Assembly (NCBI RefSeq): GCF_008298015.1
Contig: NZ_VTPX01000005.1
Location: forward strand, 62,001-126,000
Direction of reading: 5' to 3'
Length of the DNA: 64,000 nt
Source: Salinicola corii
Lineage (GTDB): Bacteria > Pseudomonadota > Gammaproteobacteria > Pseudomonadales > Halomonadaceae
Part shown: piece by piece, positions 27,250 to 36,431 of the stretch
Layout of the letters: each line of letters begins with the position of its first letter
How positions within the stretch are numbered: position 1 is the first letter of the stretch
The notes under the pieces: model-generated
Database searches by the model: none
What the model was told of the DNA's origin: nothing
The model's input: the letters and a program-made list of their open reading frames with translations, nothing else
Program-made: the position numbers and the translations under genes

Positions 27250-28641
27250 CTAGGGAGCCGGCGCCGTCGCCACCGCACGCGGCCGACTCAGCAGGCTCAC
27301 GCCGATCAGCGTCACCGCCGCCAGCGGCATCGCCACCAGCACGCTGTTCCAGCCCATCGGCTTGCCCAGCGCGATCTCCCACACCAGCGTCATCACGCCG
27401 CCGACGATCATCGCCGACAGCGCGCCGGCCGGCGTAGCGCGAGGCCATAGCAGCGCGGCCAGGAACACCGGGGTGATCGCGGCGCCGTACATGCCGTAGG
27501 AGTACATCTGCATCGCCAGCACGCTGGGGAAGAACGCCCCCAGCACCCAGGCCAATACGCCCAGCACCACGACGGTCAGGCGATTGACCAGCAGCGCCTT
27601 GCCTGCCGGGATATTCAGTTTCAGCAATCCACCGAGAATGTCCTGGGTCAGGCTGGCCGATGCCGACAGCAGGTAGCTGTTGCCGGTGGTCAGCAGCAGC
27701 GCCACCAGAGACGCCAGCAGCAGCCCGCCGACCACCGTCGGCAGCCCCTGCTGGGCCAGGGTCATCATCGCGGTCGATGGCGTGATATCGGGATACATCA
27801 CCCGCGTGGCGCAGACCAGCAGGGTGATCAGCGAGGTACATACGATCGAGGCGATGACCAGGCCCATGGCGGCTTTCTTGGCCGTGGCCGGGTCCCGCGC
27901 GGCGGCGAAGCGCTGAAACAGGTTCTGGTCGCCCAGGATCAGCAGGAACAGCGGCAGGAAATAGCCCAGCGCCTGCCACGGGGTGAGACCGCCGAGCAGC
28001 GTCCGGTGCGTGGCCGGCAGCGCGTCCATCATGTCGCCGAGACCGCCCAGCCGGGTCAGCACCAGCGGCAAGGCGATCAGCATGCTGCCAAAGATGATGA
28101 TCGCACTCAGGTAGTCGGTGTAGGCCACCGAGACCAGCCCGCCCATGGTCGCCAGACCGATCATCACCAGCGCGGCGATCACCACGCCCTGCCACACCGG
28201 CAGGCCGAACGCCAGGTTGAGCGCCTGCCCCGCTCCGGTGAACTGGTACGAGACGATGCCGACGTAGGCCAGCAGGATGATCAGTGACGCGATCGAGCGC
28301 GCCGTGGGCCCGAACCGCTCCTCGATCAGACCGGGAATCGTGGTCGCCCGCGAGCGGCGCATCTTGCGCGCCAGCAGGAAGTAGACCACCAGCGCGGCGA
28401 TCGGCGTGCCGGCGAAGAAGAAGATCGCCGCGCCCGGGCCGTGCTGGAACACGAAGCTGGCGCCGCCGACGATGGAGCCCGACCCCACGAAGGTGGCCAG
28501 CAGCGTCGCGGTGAGCACCAGGGTGGAGAGCGAACGCCCCGCCACGATGAAGTCGGTATCGTCGTGGACCTTGCGTCGCGAGAAGTAGAGCCCGATGACG
28601 ACCATCAGTACGATATACGCGATGACGAAGAATGCCTGCAT
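27250..28641 (-). CDS. Sodium:solute symporter (SLC5 family)
   Basis: A 463-residue membrane transporter with about 13 hydrophobic segments and SLC5 hallmarks: VAGRSLSTLVLTATLLATFVG near residue 34 and GPGAAIFFFAGTPIA near 68. The substrate is unknown. It follows the amidohydrolase gene by 97 bases on the same strand and likely imports that enzyme's substrate, perhaps a dipeptide or imidazole-like compound. The start has GGGAGG about 9 bases upstream. A LysR gene precedes the pair on the same strand. Confidence 0.9.
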   Translation of the reverse strand: MQAFFVIAYIVLMVVIGLYFSRRKVHDDTDFIVAGRSLSTLVLTATLLATFVGSGSIVGGASFVFQHGPGAAIFFFAGTPIAALVVYFLLARKMRRSRATTIPGLIEERFGPTARSIASLIILLAYVGIVSYQFTGAGQALNLAFGLPVWQGVVIAALVMIGLATMGGLVSVAYTDYLSAIIIFGSMLIALPLVLTRLGGLGDMMDALPATHRTLLGGLTPWQALGYFLPLFLLILGDQNLFQRFAAARDPATAKKAAMGLVIASIVCTSLITLLVCATRVMYPDITPSTAMMTLAQQGLPTVVGGLLLASLVALLLTTGNSYLLSASASLTQDILGGLLKLNIPAGKALLVNRLTVVVLGVLAWVLGAFFPSVLAMQMYSYGMYGAAITPVFLAALLWPRATPAGALSAMIVGGVMTLVWEIALGKPMGWNSVLVAMPLAAVTLIGVSLLSRPRAVATAPAP

Positions 28642-28738
28642 GATCGCAGCCTCCCGTTCTTGATTGTTATACGTCGTGATTGTTATGCGTGTCGTCTTGC
28701 CGACCCGGTGCGAACGCTCGCCCCGGGGCGGCGGGACA

Positions 28739-30007
28739 TCAGCGGTTCAGGCGATCCTTGACCGCGCGGCCGCCCTGCATGATCAGCGACAGGTGCTGGC
28801 CCTGGCCGGTCAGCAGGCTCATGTCCTCCAGCGGGTTGCCGTCGACCACGATCAGGTCCGCCCACGCCCCCGGCGCGACACAGCCGATCTCGCCCTCCAT
28901 CCGCAGCAGCTTGGCCGCGGTGGAAGTGGCACTGCGAATCACCTCGTGGGGCGGCAGCACCTGGGAGCGGATCACGAACTCCTCCGACTGGTGCGGATGC
29001 ATCTCGCCGAGCAGGTCGGTGCCGTAGGCCATCTCCAGCCCCGCTTCGCGCATGGTGACCAGACTTTCCAGTCCTGCCAGTCGTACGTCGTCGATCTTGG
29101 CGACGGATTCCGGCTTGAGTCCGTAGTCGGCGCCTTCGATCTTGAGCCGTTCGTAGGTCACCAGCGTGGGGCAGGCCATGGCGCCGCGCTCGGCGGCCAG
29201 GCGGGCGGTATCCGCCTCGATCAGGTTGCAGTGTTCGAGCGATCGCACCCCGGCCTCGACGGCGCGGCGAATCGCCTCGTCGGTGTAGAGGTGCGCGCTG
29301 ACGTAGGTCTGGGCGTTGCTCGCCTCCTCGACGATGGTCCTGAGTTCGTCCACCGAGAAGCTCAGGAAGTCGATCGGATCGCTGGGTGAGGAGACGCCGC
29401 CGTTGGCCATCACCTTGATGAACTGGGCACCGGCCTTGATCTCCTGACGCACCGCGCGGCGCACCGATTCGACGCCGTCGCAGATCCGCCCCATCGAACC
29501 CAGGCGCCGGGTCTGGTACTGGTCGTCGCGCTCGTCATAGAAGCCGCGGTAGTCGTTGTGACCGCCGGTCTGGGAGAGCGCCTTGCCGCAGATCACCAGC
29601 CGCGGGCCGACGAAGAGCCCTTCCGCCACCGCCTGCTGGATGCCGCGGTCGGCACCGCCGACGTCGCGCACCGTGGTGAAGCCGCGCATCAGCATGCCTT
29701 TCATGATCGGCGTTGCGCGGGCGGCGACCAGCGCGTCCGGCAGCAGCGCGTTGGCGCCGAGATCGGCGGTGGTGGCGATGACGTGGACATGGCAGTCGAT
29801 CAGGCCGGGCATCAGCGTGCGCCCCTCGAGATCGATCACGCGGGCGTCCTGGGGCGCCTCGATCGGCGCATCGGAGACCTGGGCGATGCGGTCGCCCTCG
29901 ACCAGGACATGCACGCCGGTCCGCGGCTGCGGGGAGGAGCCGTCGACCAGGCTGGCGTTTCGGAACAGGACAGCTTGCGAGGAGAGTGCGGAGGAGCGTT
30001 CGGTCAT
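28739..30007 (-). CDS. Amidohydrolase family metal-dependent hydrolase (prolidase/imidazolonepropionase-like)
   Basis: A 422-residue binuclear amidohydrolase-superfamily enzyme. Metal ligands are visible as HVH in LIDCHVHVIA, the bridging Lys in FIKVMANGG, His in VSAHLYTD and LEHCNLIE, and Asp in MAYGTDLLGEMH. It resembles the group annotated as imidazolonepropionase-like or Xaa-Pro dipeptidases, whose members hydrolyse N-acyl or prolyl dipeptides. It is followed by an SLC5 symporter and preceded by a LysR regulator, together a likely uptake and hydrolysis unit. Confidence 0.87.
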   Translation of the reverse strand: MTERSSALSSQAVLFRNASLVDGSSPQPRTGVHVLVEGDRIAQVSDAPIEAPQDARVIDLEGRTLMPGLIDCHVHVIATTADLGANALLPDALVAARATPIMKGMLMRGFTTVRDVGGADRGIQQAVAEGLFVGPRLVICGKALSQTGGHNDYRGFYDERDDQYQTRRLGSMGRICDGVESVRRAVRQEIKAGAQFIKVMANGGVSSPSDPIDFLSFSVDELRTIVEEASNAQTYVSAHLYTDEAIRRAVEAGVRSLEHCNLIEADTARLAAERGAMACPTLVTYERLKIEGADYGLKPESVAKIDDVRLAGLESLVTMREAGLEMAYGTDLLGEMHPHQSEEFVIRSQVLPPHEVIRSATSTAAKLLRMEGEIGCVAPGAWADLIVVDGNPLEDMSLLTGQGQHLSLIMQGGRAVKDRLNR

Positions 30008-30120
30008 GGCTTGGGCTCTTGTGGGTGACTCGAATACGGCTTGAGCCTACCCAGCGCCTCGAGCCCGTGAAAAGCGCTAAAAACGCATGGCAGCATGCGG
30101 TCAGCGCATCGATCCCCCGA

Positions 30121-31053
30121 TCACTCCCCCTGCGGCGATATTTCCAGCAGCCAGCGCTTGAAACAGCGCGTGGCGACGTTCTCCCGGCGCTCGTCCGGGG
30201 TGATGAGATAGTAGCCGCCGCCGTGGCTCGCCCAGTGGTTTGACGCCACCACCAGGCGCCCACGTTCGATCTGGCTGTCGATGACGTGGCGCCAGCCCAG
30301 CACGATGCCCTGCTCGAACACCGCCATCTCGACCAGCGTCGGGTAGTGATTGAAGATCACGGCCTGGGTCGCCGGCGAGATCGTCACATCGTGATATCGA
30401 AACCAGTCGCGCCATGAAATCCACAGGCTCTGGGCATCCTCCAGGGTCAACAGCGTCTCCTGCAGAAGGTGCTCGGGCTCGAGCTTCTGATGCTCGCCGA
30501 GACCGTAACGCTCGCGGCACGCCGCGAGGTAGGCGGGTGCGCAGACCGGAAAGACTTTCTCGGGAATCGCATAGGTGGTCTCGAATCCCGGCAGCGCCGC
30601 CTGCTTCAGGTAGTAGAGCCCGATGTCGAACTCGAACGACGACAGCGAGGTCACGCCGTCGCGTACGATCAGGCGCAGCTTGAAGTTGGGGTACTGGCGC
30701 CGGAAATCGCCCAGCCGGGGCGCCATCCAGAACTGGGCCACCCCGGCGGTACAGGCCACCGTCAACTCGTTCTCGCCGGTGCTCTTCATCACCTCGGCGG
30801 TGGCGTTGACGCAGTCGTCCAGGATCGAGCGCACCTGCAGCGCGTAGGTTTCGCCCGCCCGGGTCAGCGTCAGCTGGCGCTGCTCGCGGATGAAGAGCTT
30901 GCGGCCCAGAAACTGCTCGAGATGGACGATCTGACGACTCACCGCGCTCTGGGACAGGTTCAGCTCGACGGCGGCACGGGTAAAACTCATGTGTCTCACC
31001 GCCGCTTCGAAAGCGATCAGAGCGTTGAGCGGCGGCAGCGGCGACATGCGCAT
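30121..31053 (-). CDS. LysR family transcriptional regulator (GcvA-like)
   Basis: A 310-residue LysR regulator. The N-terminal helix-turn-helix reads LNALIAFEAAVRHMSFTRAAVELNLSQSAVSRQIVHLE, close to the GcvA group, and is followed by a periplasmic-binding-like effector domain. The ribosome site GGAGCTTCTC fits ATG 31053. It lies 113 bases upstream of the amidohydrolase and symporter genes on the same strand and is the obvious candidate to control them. Confidence 0.9.
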   Translation of the reverse strand: MRMSPLPPLNALIAFEAAVRHMSFTRAAVELNLSQSAVSRQIVHLEQFLGRKLFIREQRQLTLTRAGETYALQVRSILDDCVNATAEVMKSTGENELTVACTAGVAQFWMAPRLGDFRRQYPNFKLRLIVRDGVTSLSSFEFDIGLYYLKQAALPGFETTYAIPEKVFPVCAPAYLAACRERYGLGEHQKLEPEHLLQETLLTLEDAQSLWISWRDWFRYHDVTISPATQAVIFNHYPTLVEMAVFEQGIVLGWRHVIDSQIERGRLVVASNHWASHGGGYYLITPDERRENVATRCFKRWLLEISPQGE

Positions 31054-31112
31054 GAGAAGCTCCAGGGAGGCGGCGGAGAGGGCCAGGATACGTCATCGCG
31101 CCGGCGGGAACG

Positions 31113-32012
31113 CTAGTCGTGATCGCGGATGAAGTCGATGAAGGCGCGCAGCGGGCCGGGTACCAGCCGGCGATCGGCGTAGTAGAGATAGGGGCCGGAA
31201 AACCGTGGCCACCAGGGTTCGAGTACCGGCATCAATGCACCGCTTTCCAGGTCGGGCCGGAGCCACTGCTCGAACAGCATGATCAGGCCGACGCCCTGCC
31301 GCGCGGCGTCGACGCCGAGATCGACCCCGCCACCGATACTGACCTCCAATGGCCCATGGGGCTCGATACGGATCAACTCTTCGCCTTTTTCGAACTCCCA
31401 GACCGCCAGGTTGCCATTGGTGAAACGGCCGTAAATGCAGGCGTGGTCGAGCAGATCCCGGGGATGTTCGGGGGTGCCGCAGCGGGCCAGATAGTCGGGC
31501 GACGCGACCAGCGCGAAACGCTGCTCGCGCGGGCCGATGGGCACGGCGATCATGTCCTGCTCGAGGCGCTCATCGTAGCGAATGCCGGCGTCGTATCCCG
31601 CCGCGAGAATATTGGTCACCGCGCTGTCGGCGGTGATCTCCACGCGGATCTCCGGGTAGGCCTTGAGAAAGTCGGGCAGGATCGAGGGCAGCACCAGTCT
31701 CGATGCGCTGACCGGCACGTTGAGCCGCAGCGTACCGGCCGGGCGATCCTTGAAGCCGTTGACCGCATCCAGCGCGCTTTCCACCTCCGCCAGCGCGGGC
31801 GACAAGCGCGCCACCAGCGCCTCGCCGGCTCGCGTCAGCGTCACCGCCCGAGTGGTGCGATGGAACAGTCGAATGCCGAGTGCGGTCTCCGCACGCCGCA
31901 CCGCATCGCTCAAGCGCGAGGCGCTGGTACCGCTCAGTCTCGCGGCTTCCCGAAACCCCTTGGCTCTGGCCACCGCCAGCACGACCTGAAGATCACCGAG
32001 ATCGGCGCTCAT
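31113..32012 (-). CDS. LysR family transcriptional regulator
   Basis: A 299-residue LysR regulator of the CrgA/DsdC-like subgroup. The HTH is GDLQVVLAVARAKGFREAARLSGTSASRLSDAVRRAE, where SAS replaces the common SQS, and the effector domain begins near RLNVPVSASRLVLPSILPDF. The start at 32012 (MSADLGDLQ) is favoured over 32060, which adds 16 residues not expected in the family. It is divergent from an aldo/keto reductase gene with a 119-base gap, a classic arrangement for LysR control of the neighbour. Confidence 0.9.
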   Translation of the reverse strand: MSADLGDLQVVLAVARAKGFREAARLSGTSASRLSDAVRRAETALGIRLFHRTTRAVTLTRAGEALVARLSPALAEVESALDAVNGFKDRPAGTLRLNVPVSASRLVLPSILPDFLKAYPEIRVEITADSAVTNILAAGYDAGIRYDERLEQDMIAVPIGPREQRFALVASPDYLARCGTPEHPRDLLDHACIYGRFTNGNLAVWEFEKGEELIRIEPHGPLEVSIGGGVDLGVDAARQGVGLIMLFEQWLRPDLESGALMPVLEPWWPRFSGPYLYYADRRLVPGPLRAFIDFIRDHD

Positions 32013-32131
32013 TGTGCACTTTCCCGTACGCCCTGTATGGATTGAACGGAATAGTCGCACAGCATCGGCAGGCCTACCATGCAGGACTCACAAGAGCGTC
32101 CACCATTCGTTATTCGATACAGGAGTGAACC

Positions 32132-33001
32132 ATGTCTCTCATCGACAAGGCCGGTACATATGCCCTCGGCGATCGTCGGGTCAAGCGCCTGGGCTACGGC
32201 GCCATGCAGCTCGCCGGCCCCGGCGTGTTCGGTCCGCCCAGGGATCCGGCACGGGCGTTGCAGGTGCTCGAGGAGGTCATCGCCGCCGGTATCGATCATA
32301 TCGACACCTCGGATTTCTACGGCCCCCACGTCACCAACCAACTGATCCGACAGGCACTGCATCCTTATCCCGACGATCTCTGCATCGTCACCAAGGTCAG
32401 CGCCCGACGCGATGAAACCGGCGCCTGGCTGCCCGCGCTCTCCCCAGCCGAGCTGACCCAGGCGGTGGAGGACAACCTGCGCAACCTGGGCCTGGAACAG
32501 ATGGAGGTCGTCAACCTGCGCAGCATGCTGGACGTCCACGGCCCGGCGGAAGGCTCGCTGGAGGCGCCGCTGACGACCCTGGCCGAGCTCCGCGAGCGCG
32601 GCCTGATCAAGCACATCGGGCTGAGCAACGTCACCGCCACCCAGGTCGCCGACGGACAGAAGATCGCCCCCATCGTCTGCGTGCAGAACCAGTACAACCT
32701 GGCCAATCGCGCCGACGATGCGTTGATCGACCGGCTCGCCGCGGACGGGATTCCCTACGTGCCGTTCTTCCCGCTAGGCGGCTTCACGCCCCTGCAGTCG
32801 GAAACACTGTCCGAGGTGGCGCAGACCCTCGACGCCACCCCGATGCAGGTGGCGCTGGCGTGGCTGCTCAAGCGCTCGCCCAATATCCTGCTGATCCCCG
32901 GCACCTCGTCGCCCGAGCATCTGCAGCAGAATATCCAGGCGGCCGCGCTGGAGATACCTGATGCTCAAATGGCATTGCTCGATCGTATCGGCAGCGAGTA
33001 A
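32132..33001 (+). CDS. Aldo/keto reductase
   Basis: A 289-residue NADPH-dependent oxidoreductase of the AKR superfamily. The TIM-barrel motifs are LGYGAMQLAGPGVFG, DHIDTSDFYGPHVTN (with the catalytic Asp and Tyr) and VTKVSARR (Lys). At the position of the usual catalytic His the sequence reads EVVNLRSML, with Arg instead of His, as in the YdbC-like subgroup. The ribosome site AGGAG is 7 bases upstream. It is probably controlled by the divergent LysR gene. Confidence 0.9.
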   Translation: MSLIDKAGTYALGDRRVKRLGYGAMQLAGPGVFGPPRDPARALQVLEEVIAAGIDHIDTSDFYGPHVTNQLIRQALHPYPDDLCIVTKVSARRDETGAWLPALSPAELTQAVEDNLRNLGLEQMEVVNLRSMLDVHGPAEGSLEAPLTTLAELRERGLIKHIGLSNVTATQVADGQKIAPIVCVQNQYNLANRADDALIDRLAADGIPYVPFFPLGGFTPLQSETLSEVAQTLDATPMQVALAWLLKRSPNILLIPGTSSPEHLQQNIQAAALEIPDAQMALLDRIGSE

Positions 33002-33039
33002 CGCGGCCGACATCGGGGCATCCGGCTCAGCGTGACGGT

Positions 33040-33972
33040 CTAGGGCAACGTCGCCAGGCGCTGCCAGAATTCCTCGGCAGCGGCAGGCAGCGCCGCCCTG
33101 GCCCGGGCGATGTGAATCTCGACCGGTATGTCCCAGGCCGGTCCGAGCGCCCGGACCAGTTGACGACCGCGCCACTCCGACTCCGCCAGGATGAGCGGGA
33201 GCCAGGCCATCCCCTTGTTCTCCAACGCCATCGACATCAACACTGCCGCCAGATGGCTCGAGAACAGCGGCGCGCGCGAGGCGAACTCGGCATCGCTGCG
33301 CAGGCGGTGGGAAACGATGCGCCCCAGTCCGGAAGCGTCGGTGTAGGCCAGATACGGAACGGCGGGATCGTCCGCCGGCAGGAATTCGGGATCGAAGCCC
33401 GCCGCTGCGTCCTTGCCCTCGCCGAGTTTTCTGCCCAATTCCGCACCGATCAGTGGTACCAGCGTGTCCTGCGCGATCCTTCGACTCTCGAATCGGCCCG
33501 GATCGAGTCGCGTGGGCACCTCCGGGTGACGGTGGCTGAGCAGAAAATGCACCCGCCCCTGCATCAGCCTCTGCTCGCATTCCGCCATGCTCTCGGTGTG
33601 CAGCTGCAGCGCCTCGAGCGGCGCGCCCTTCTCGATCTGACGAATCCAGCGCGGGAAGAACGTGAACGACAGCGAGTGTGTCGCCGCAAACTGCAGGGTT
33701 CGCGCGGTCTTGCCCGCCACCTCCCGAACCTCTTCGCGCAACCGATGCAGGCGGGTGGCGGACTCCAGCGCACCGCGATGCATCGCCCGCCCGGCTTCGG
33801 TCAGCGACGTCCCCTGGGGCATTCGCGTGAACAGGGTGACGTCCATCCACGCCTCCAGCGCGCGTATTCTTCGGCTGAAGGCCGGCTGGGTGATATGGCG
33901 CGCCTCGGCGGCGCGCACGAAGCTGCCGTGCTCCGCCAAGGCGATGAAGTCCTCGAGCCAGACCAGTTCCAT
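33040..33972 (-). CDS. LysR family transcriptional regulator next to tarD
   Basis: A 310-residue LysR regulator with the HTH LEDFIALAEHGSFVRAAEARHITQPAFSRRIRALE and an effector domain starting near LQFAATHSLSFTFFPRWIRQ. It is divergent from the D-tartrate dehydratase gene, with a 129-base gap that contains a clear palindrome. The regulator therefore probably responds to tartrate or a related hydroxyacid. Confidence 0.9.
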   Translation of the reverse strand: MELVWLEDFIALAEHGSFVRAAEARHITQPAFSRRIRALEAWMDVTLFTRMPQGTSLTEAGRAMHRGALESATRLHRLREEVREVAGKTARTLQFAATHSLSFTFFPRWIRQIEKGAPLEALQLHTESMAECEQRLMQGRVHFLLSHRHPEVPTRLDPGRFESRRIAQDTLVPLIGAELGRKLGEGKDAAAGFDPEFLPADDPAVPYLAYTDASGLGRIVSHRLRSDAEFASRAPLFSSHLAAVLMSMALENKGMAWLPLILAESEWRGRQLVRALGPAWDIPVEIHIARARAALPAAAEEFWQRLATLP

Positions 33973-34005
33973 GGGTGGAGTCCTGTGAGAGGGTTACCAA
34001 TGGCA

Positions 34006-34020
34006 ATGCCGTTTCGGCAT
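34006..34020. promoter_or_regulatory. Palindrome, likely LysR operator for tarD
   Basis: A perfect 6-3-6 inverted repeat, ATGCCG-TTT-CGGCAT, sits 33 bases upstream of the LysR start and 82 bases upstream of tarD. Its size is consistent with a T-N11-A type LysR site. Confidence 0.55.
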
Positions 34021-34101
34021 GTCAAACCCCGTTAATAGCATTGGCTGGCGAGTCGACGCCACCGTTATCGTGGCCTCTCCTTCCTCCACGAGTGTTCAGC
34101 C

Positions 34102-35271
34102 ATGCGTATCGTCGATATCCGCGAACAGACCGCATCGATCGCCTCTCCCATCGCCAATGCCTACATCGATTTCTCCAAGATGACCTGTTCGGTGGTCGCG
34201 GTGGTCACCGACGTGATCCGCGACGGCAAGCCGGTGATCGGTTACGGCTTCAACTCCAACGGTCGCTACGGCCAGGGCGCGCTGATGCGCGACCGCTTTC
34301 TGGCCCGGGTGCTGGAAGCCGACCCCGAGACGCTGATCGATCACGAACACGACAACCTGGACCCGTTCGCCATCTGGAAGACGTTGATGACCAACGAGAA
34401 GCCCGGTGGCCATGGCGAGCGCTCGGTGGCGGTCGGCACCATCGACATGGCGGTCTGGGACGCCGTGGCCAAGATCGAGGGCAAGCCGCTCTATCGGCTG
34501 CTGGCGGAGCGCTACCGCGATGGTCAGGCCGACGACAAGGTCTGGGTCTATGCCGCCGGCGGTTACTACTATCCCGGCAAGGACCACTCGAAGCTGCAGG
34601 AGGAGATGCGCGGCTATCTCGATCGCGGCTACAGCGTGGTCAAGATGAAGATCGGCGCCGCACCGCTGGATGAGGACCTGCGCCGGATCGACGCGGTGCT
34701 GGAGATCGTCGGCGACGGCAGTCGACTGGCGGTCGATGCCAACGGCCGCTTCGACCAGGCGACGGCCATCGCCTACGCCGAGGCACTCAAGCCCTACAAT
34801 CTGTTCTGGTACGAAGAGGCCGGCGATCCGCTCGACTACGCGCTGCAGGCGGAGCTCGCGAACCACTACGAGTTGCCGATGGCGACCGGCGAGAACCTGT
34901 TCTCGCACCAGGATGCCCGCAACCTGCTGCGCTACGCCGGCATGCGCCCGGATCGCGACTACCTGCAGTTCGACTGCGCGCTCTCCTACGGTCTGGTGGA
35001 GTATCTGCGCACGCTCGATGTCATGGCCGGGATGGGCTGGTCCAGCCGTCGCTTGGTACCCCACGGCGGCCACCAGATGTCGCTCAATATCGCCGCCGGC
35101 CTGCACCTGGGCGGCAACGAATCCTACCCGGACGTGTTCCAGCCCTTCGGCGGCTTTGCCGACGGCATCCGGGTGGAAGATGGCTACGTCGCTCTGCCCG
35201 ACGTCCCGGGCGTCGGGTTCGAAGCGAAGTCGGCGCTCTACCAGGTCATGCGCGAACTCGGCGGCGAGTGA
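34102..35271 (+). CDS. tarD: D(-)-tartrate dehydratase (enolase superfamily)
   Basis: A 389-residue member of the mandelate-racemase group that matches the D-tartrate dehydratase family and turns D-tartrate into oxaloacetate. The KxK motif is VKMKIGA with K181 and K183. Metal ligands are D212 (VDANGRF), E238 (WYEEAGDP) and E264 (TGENLFSH), and the catalytic His is H321 in LVPHGGHQMS. This agrees with the Lys/His pair known for the Bradyrhizobium enzyme. No dedicated transporter is adjacent. Confidence 0.9.
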   Translation: MRIVDIREQTASIASPIANAYIDFSKMTCSVVAVVTDVIRDGKPVIGYGFNSNGRYGQGALMRDRFLARVLEADPETLIDHEHDNLDPFAIWKTLMTNEKPGGHGERSVAVGTIDMAVWDAVAKIEGKPLYRLLAERYRDGQADDKVWVYAAGGYYYPGKDHSKLQEEMRGYLDRGYSVVKMKIGAAPLDEDLRRIDAVLEIVGDGSRLAVDANGRFDQATAIAYAEALKPYNLFWYEEAGDPLDYALQAELANHYELPMATGENLFSHQDARNLLRYAGMRPDRDYLQFDCALSYGLVEYLRTLDVMAGMGWSSRRLVPHGGHQMSLNIAAGLHLGGNESYPDVFQPFGGFADGIRVEDGYVALPDVPGVGFEAKSALYQVMRELGGE

Positions 35272-35298
35272 AGGTTGTGCGCATCGACGTCAAAAGAT

Positions 35299-35315
35299 AT
35301 GTTATAAAATAACAT
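35299..35315. promoter_or_regulatory. Zur box upstream of folE2
   Basis: ATGTTAT-AAA-ATAACAT is a perfect 7-3-7 palindrome ending 21 bases before the folE2 start. It matches the gammaproteobacterial Zur pattern TGTTATA/TATAACA and shares its core with the boxes at 25938 and 41539. FolE2 is a well-known Zur target. Confidence 0.85.
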
Positions 35316-35336
35316 TAATGATATCGATGAGCACTC

Positions 35337-36260
35337 ATGAACCTCACCCTACCCCCGCTACCGGATGTCGCCGCTGGGCGCGAACCGGAACCGTCCCAGG
35401 GCGCGTCATACCGCGCCCTGCAACATGTCGGCATGCAGGGCATCGCCATCCGGCTGCAATGGGAGGATGGCACTCGGCTGCCGGCCACCGCCGACGTCGG
35501 TGTCGATCTCGCCGCCGGCCAGCGCGGCATCCATATGTCGCGCCTCTACCGCCTGCTCGACCGCCTCGACGAAGCGCCGTTGACGCCGGACCGGCTGGAC
35601 GCCCTGGGGCATGCCCTGCTGGATAGCCAGCACGACACCAGCCAGCGCCTCTATCTGGCGCTGCGTCTCGATCTGCCGCTACGGCGCCGTGCCCTGCTCA
35701 GTGACGCCAGCGGCTGGCGCCACTACCCGCTCACGCTGGCCCTCGAGGGCAGCCATCAAGGTCTGACCCGGACCCTGACCCTCGAGCTCGACTACGCCTC
35801 CACCTGCCCCTGCTCGACGGCACTGGCCAGGCATGCCATGGCCCGCGACTGGCGCCACTGGGCCGAGGAGCAGAACACCGCGAACCTCGATGCGGACACG
35901 GTGGCCGACTGGATCGAGCACCGCGGCAGCTTCCCCACGCCCCACAGCCAGCGCAGCCGGGCCGCGATCGCGCTGCGCCTGGCCGATGCCGCCCCCTTCG
36001 CGCCGGCGGCGCGCATCGACGCCTTCGAGCAGACCCTGCAGACGCCGGTGCAGACGCTGGTCAAGCGCATCGACGAGCAGGCCTTCGCCGAGCGCAATGG
36101 CGCCAACCTGATGTTCTGCGAGGATGCCGCACGACGGCTGGCCGAGCAGTGCGAGGCGCAATCCGACGTGCTCGGCTATCGCGTCGACGTCACCCACGCC
36201 GAGAGCCTGCACGCCCACGATGCCGTGGCCCGGGCCGAGCGCGATTTCGAATCCCGATGA
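35337..36260 (+). CDS. folE2: GTP cyclohydrolase IB (FolE2)
   Basis: A 307-residue type IB GTP cyclohydrolase that makes 7,8-dihydroneopterin triphosphate for folate and tetrahydrobiopterin-type pathways. It is the metal-flexible alternative to zinc-dependent FolE. Family features are visible in GIAIRLQWEDG, VDLAAGQRGIHMSRLY, DYASTCPCSTALARHAM (metal Cys region) and NLMFCEDAARRL. A Zur box directly upstream fits its role when zinc is scarce. Confidence 0.95.
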   Translation: MNLTLPPLPDVAAGREPEPSQGASYRALQHVGMQGIAIRLQWEDGTRLPATADVGVDLAAGQRGIHMSRLYRLLDRLDEAPLTPDRLDALGHALLDSQHDTSQRLYLALRLDLPLRRRALLSDASGWRHYPLTLALEGSHQGLTRTLTLELDYASTCPCSTALARHAMARDWRHWAEEQNTANLDADTVADWIEHRGSFPTPHSQRSRAAIALRLADAAPFAPAARIDAFEQTLQTPVQTLVKRIDEQAFAERNGANLMFCEDAARRLAEQCEAQSDVLGYRVDVTHAESLHAHDAVARAERDFESR

Positions 36261-36287
36261 CACCACGGGAGTGACGCCAGCGTACCG

Positions 36288-36303
36288 GGCGTGCCGGCAC
36301 GCC
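36288..36303. repeat. GC-rich palindrome after folE2
   Basis: A 16-base perfect palindrome, GGCGTGCCGGCACGCC, lies 28 bases after the folE2 stop and could act as a weak hairpin. No T tract follows. Confidence 0.35.
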
Positions 36304-36431
36304 ACGCCGGGTTCGGCGTCCATTCGTCGAACCTAGCCGATGGTCGGACGGTCGTCGGGCCTTCCCCCTCATACAGTGTCACCAAGCCCCGGCGAGATGG
36401 GCCGGGACAGGCACTGCAGCGGGAGGGATCC

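Noticed and set aside
28660-28690. GTTATAC and GTTATGC near the symporter start as a further Zur box
   Set aside because: The two pieces are direct, not inverted, and no ATAAC half-site follows at 3-base spacing.
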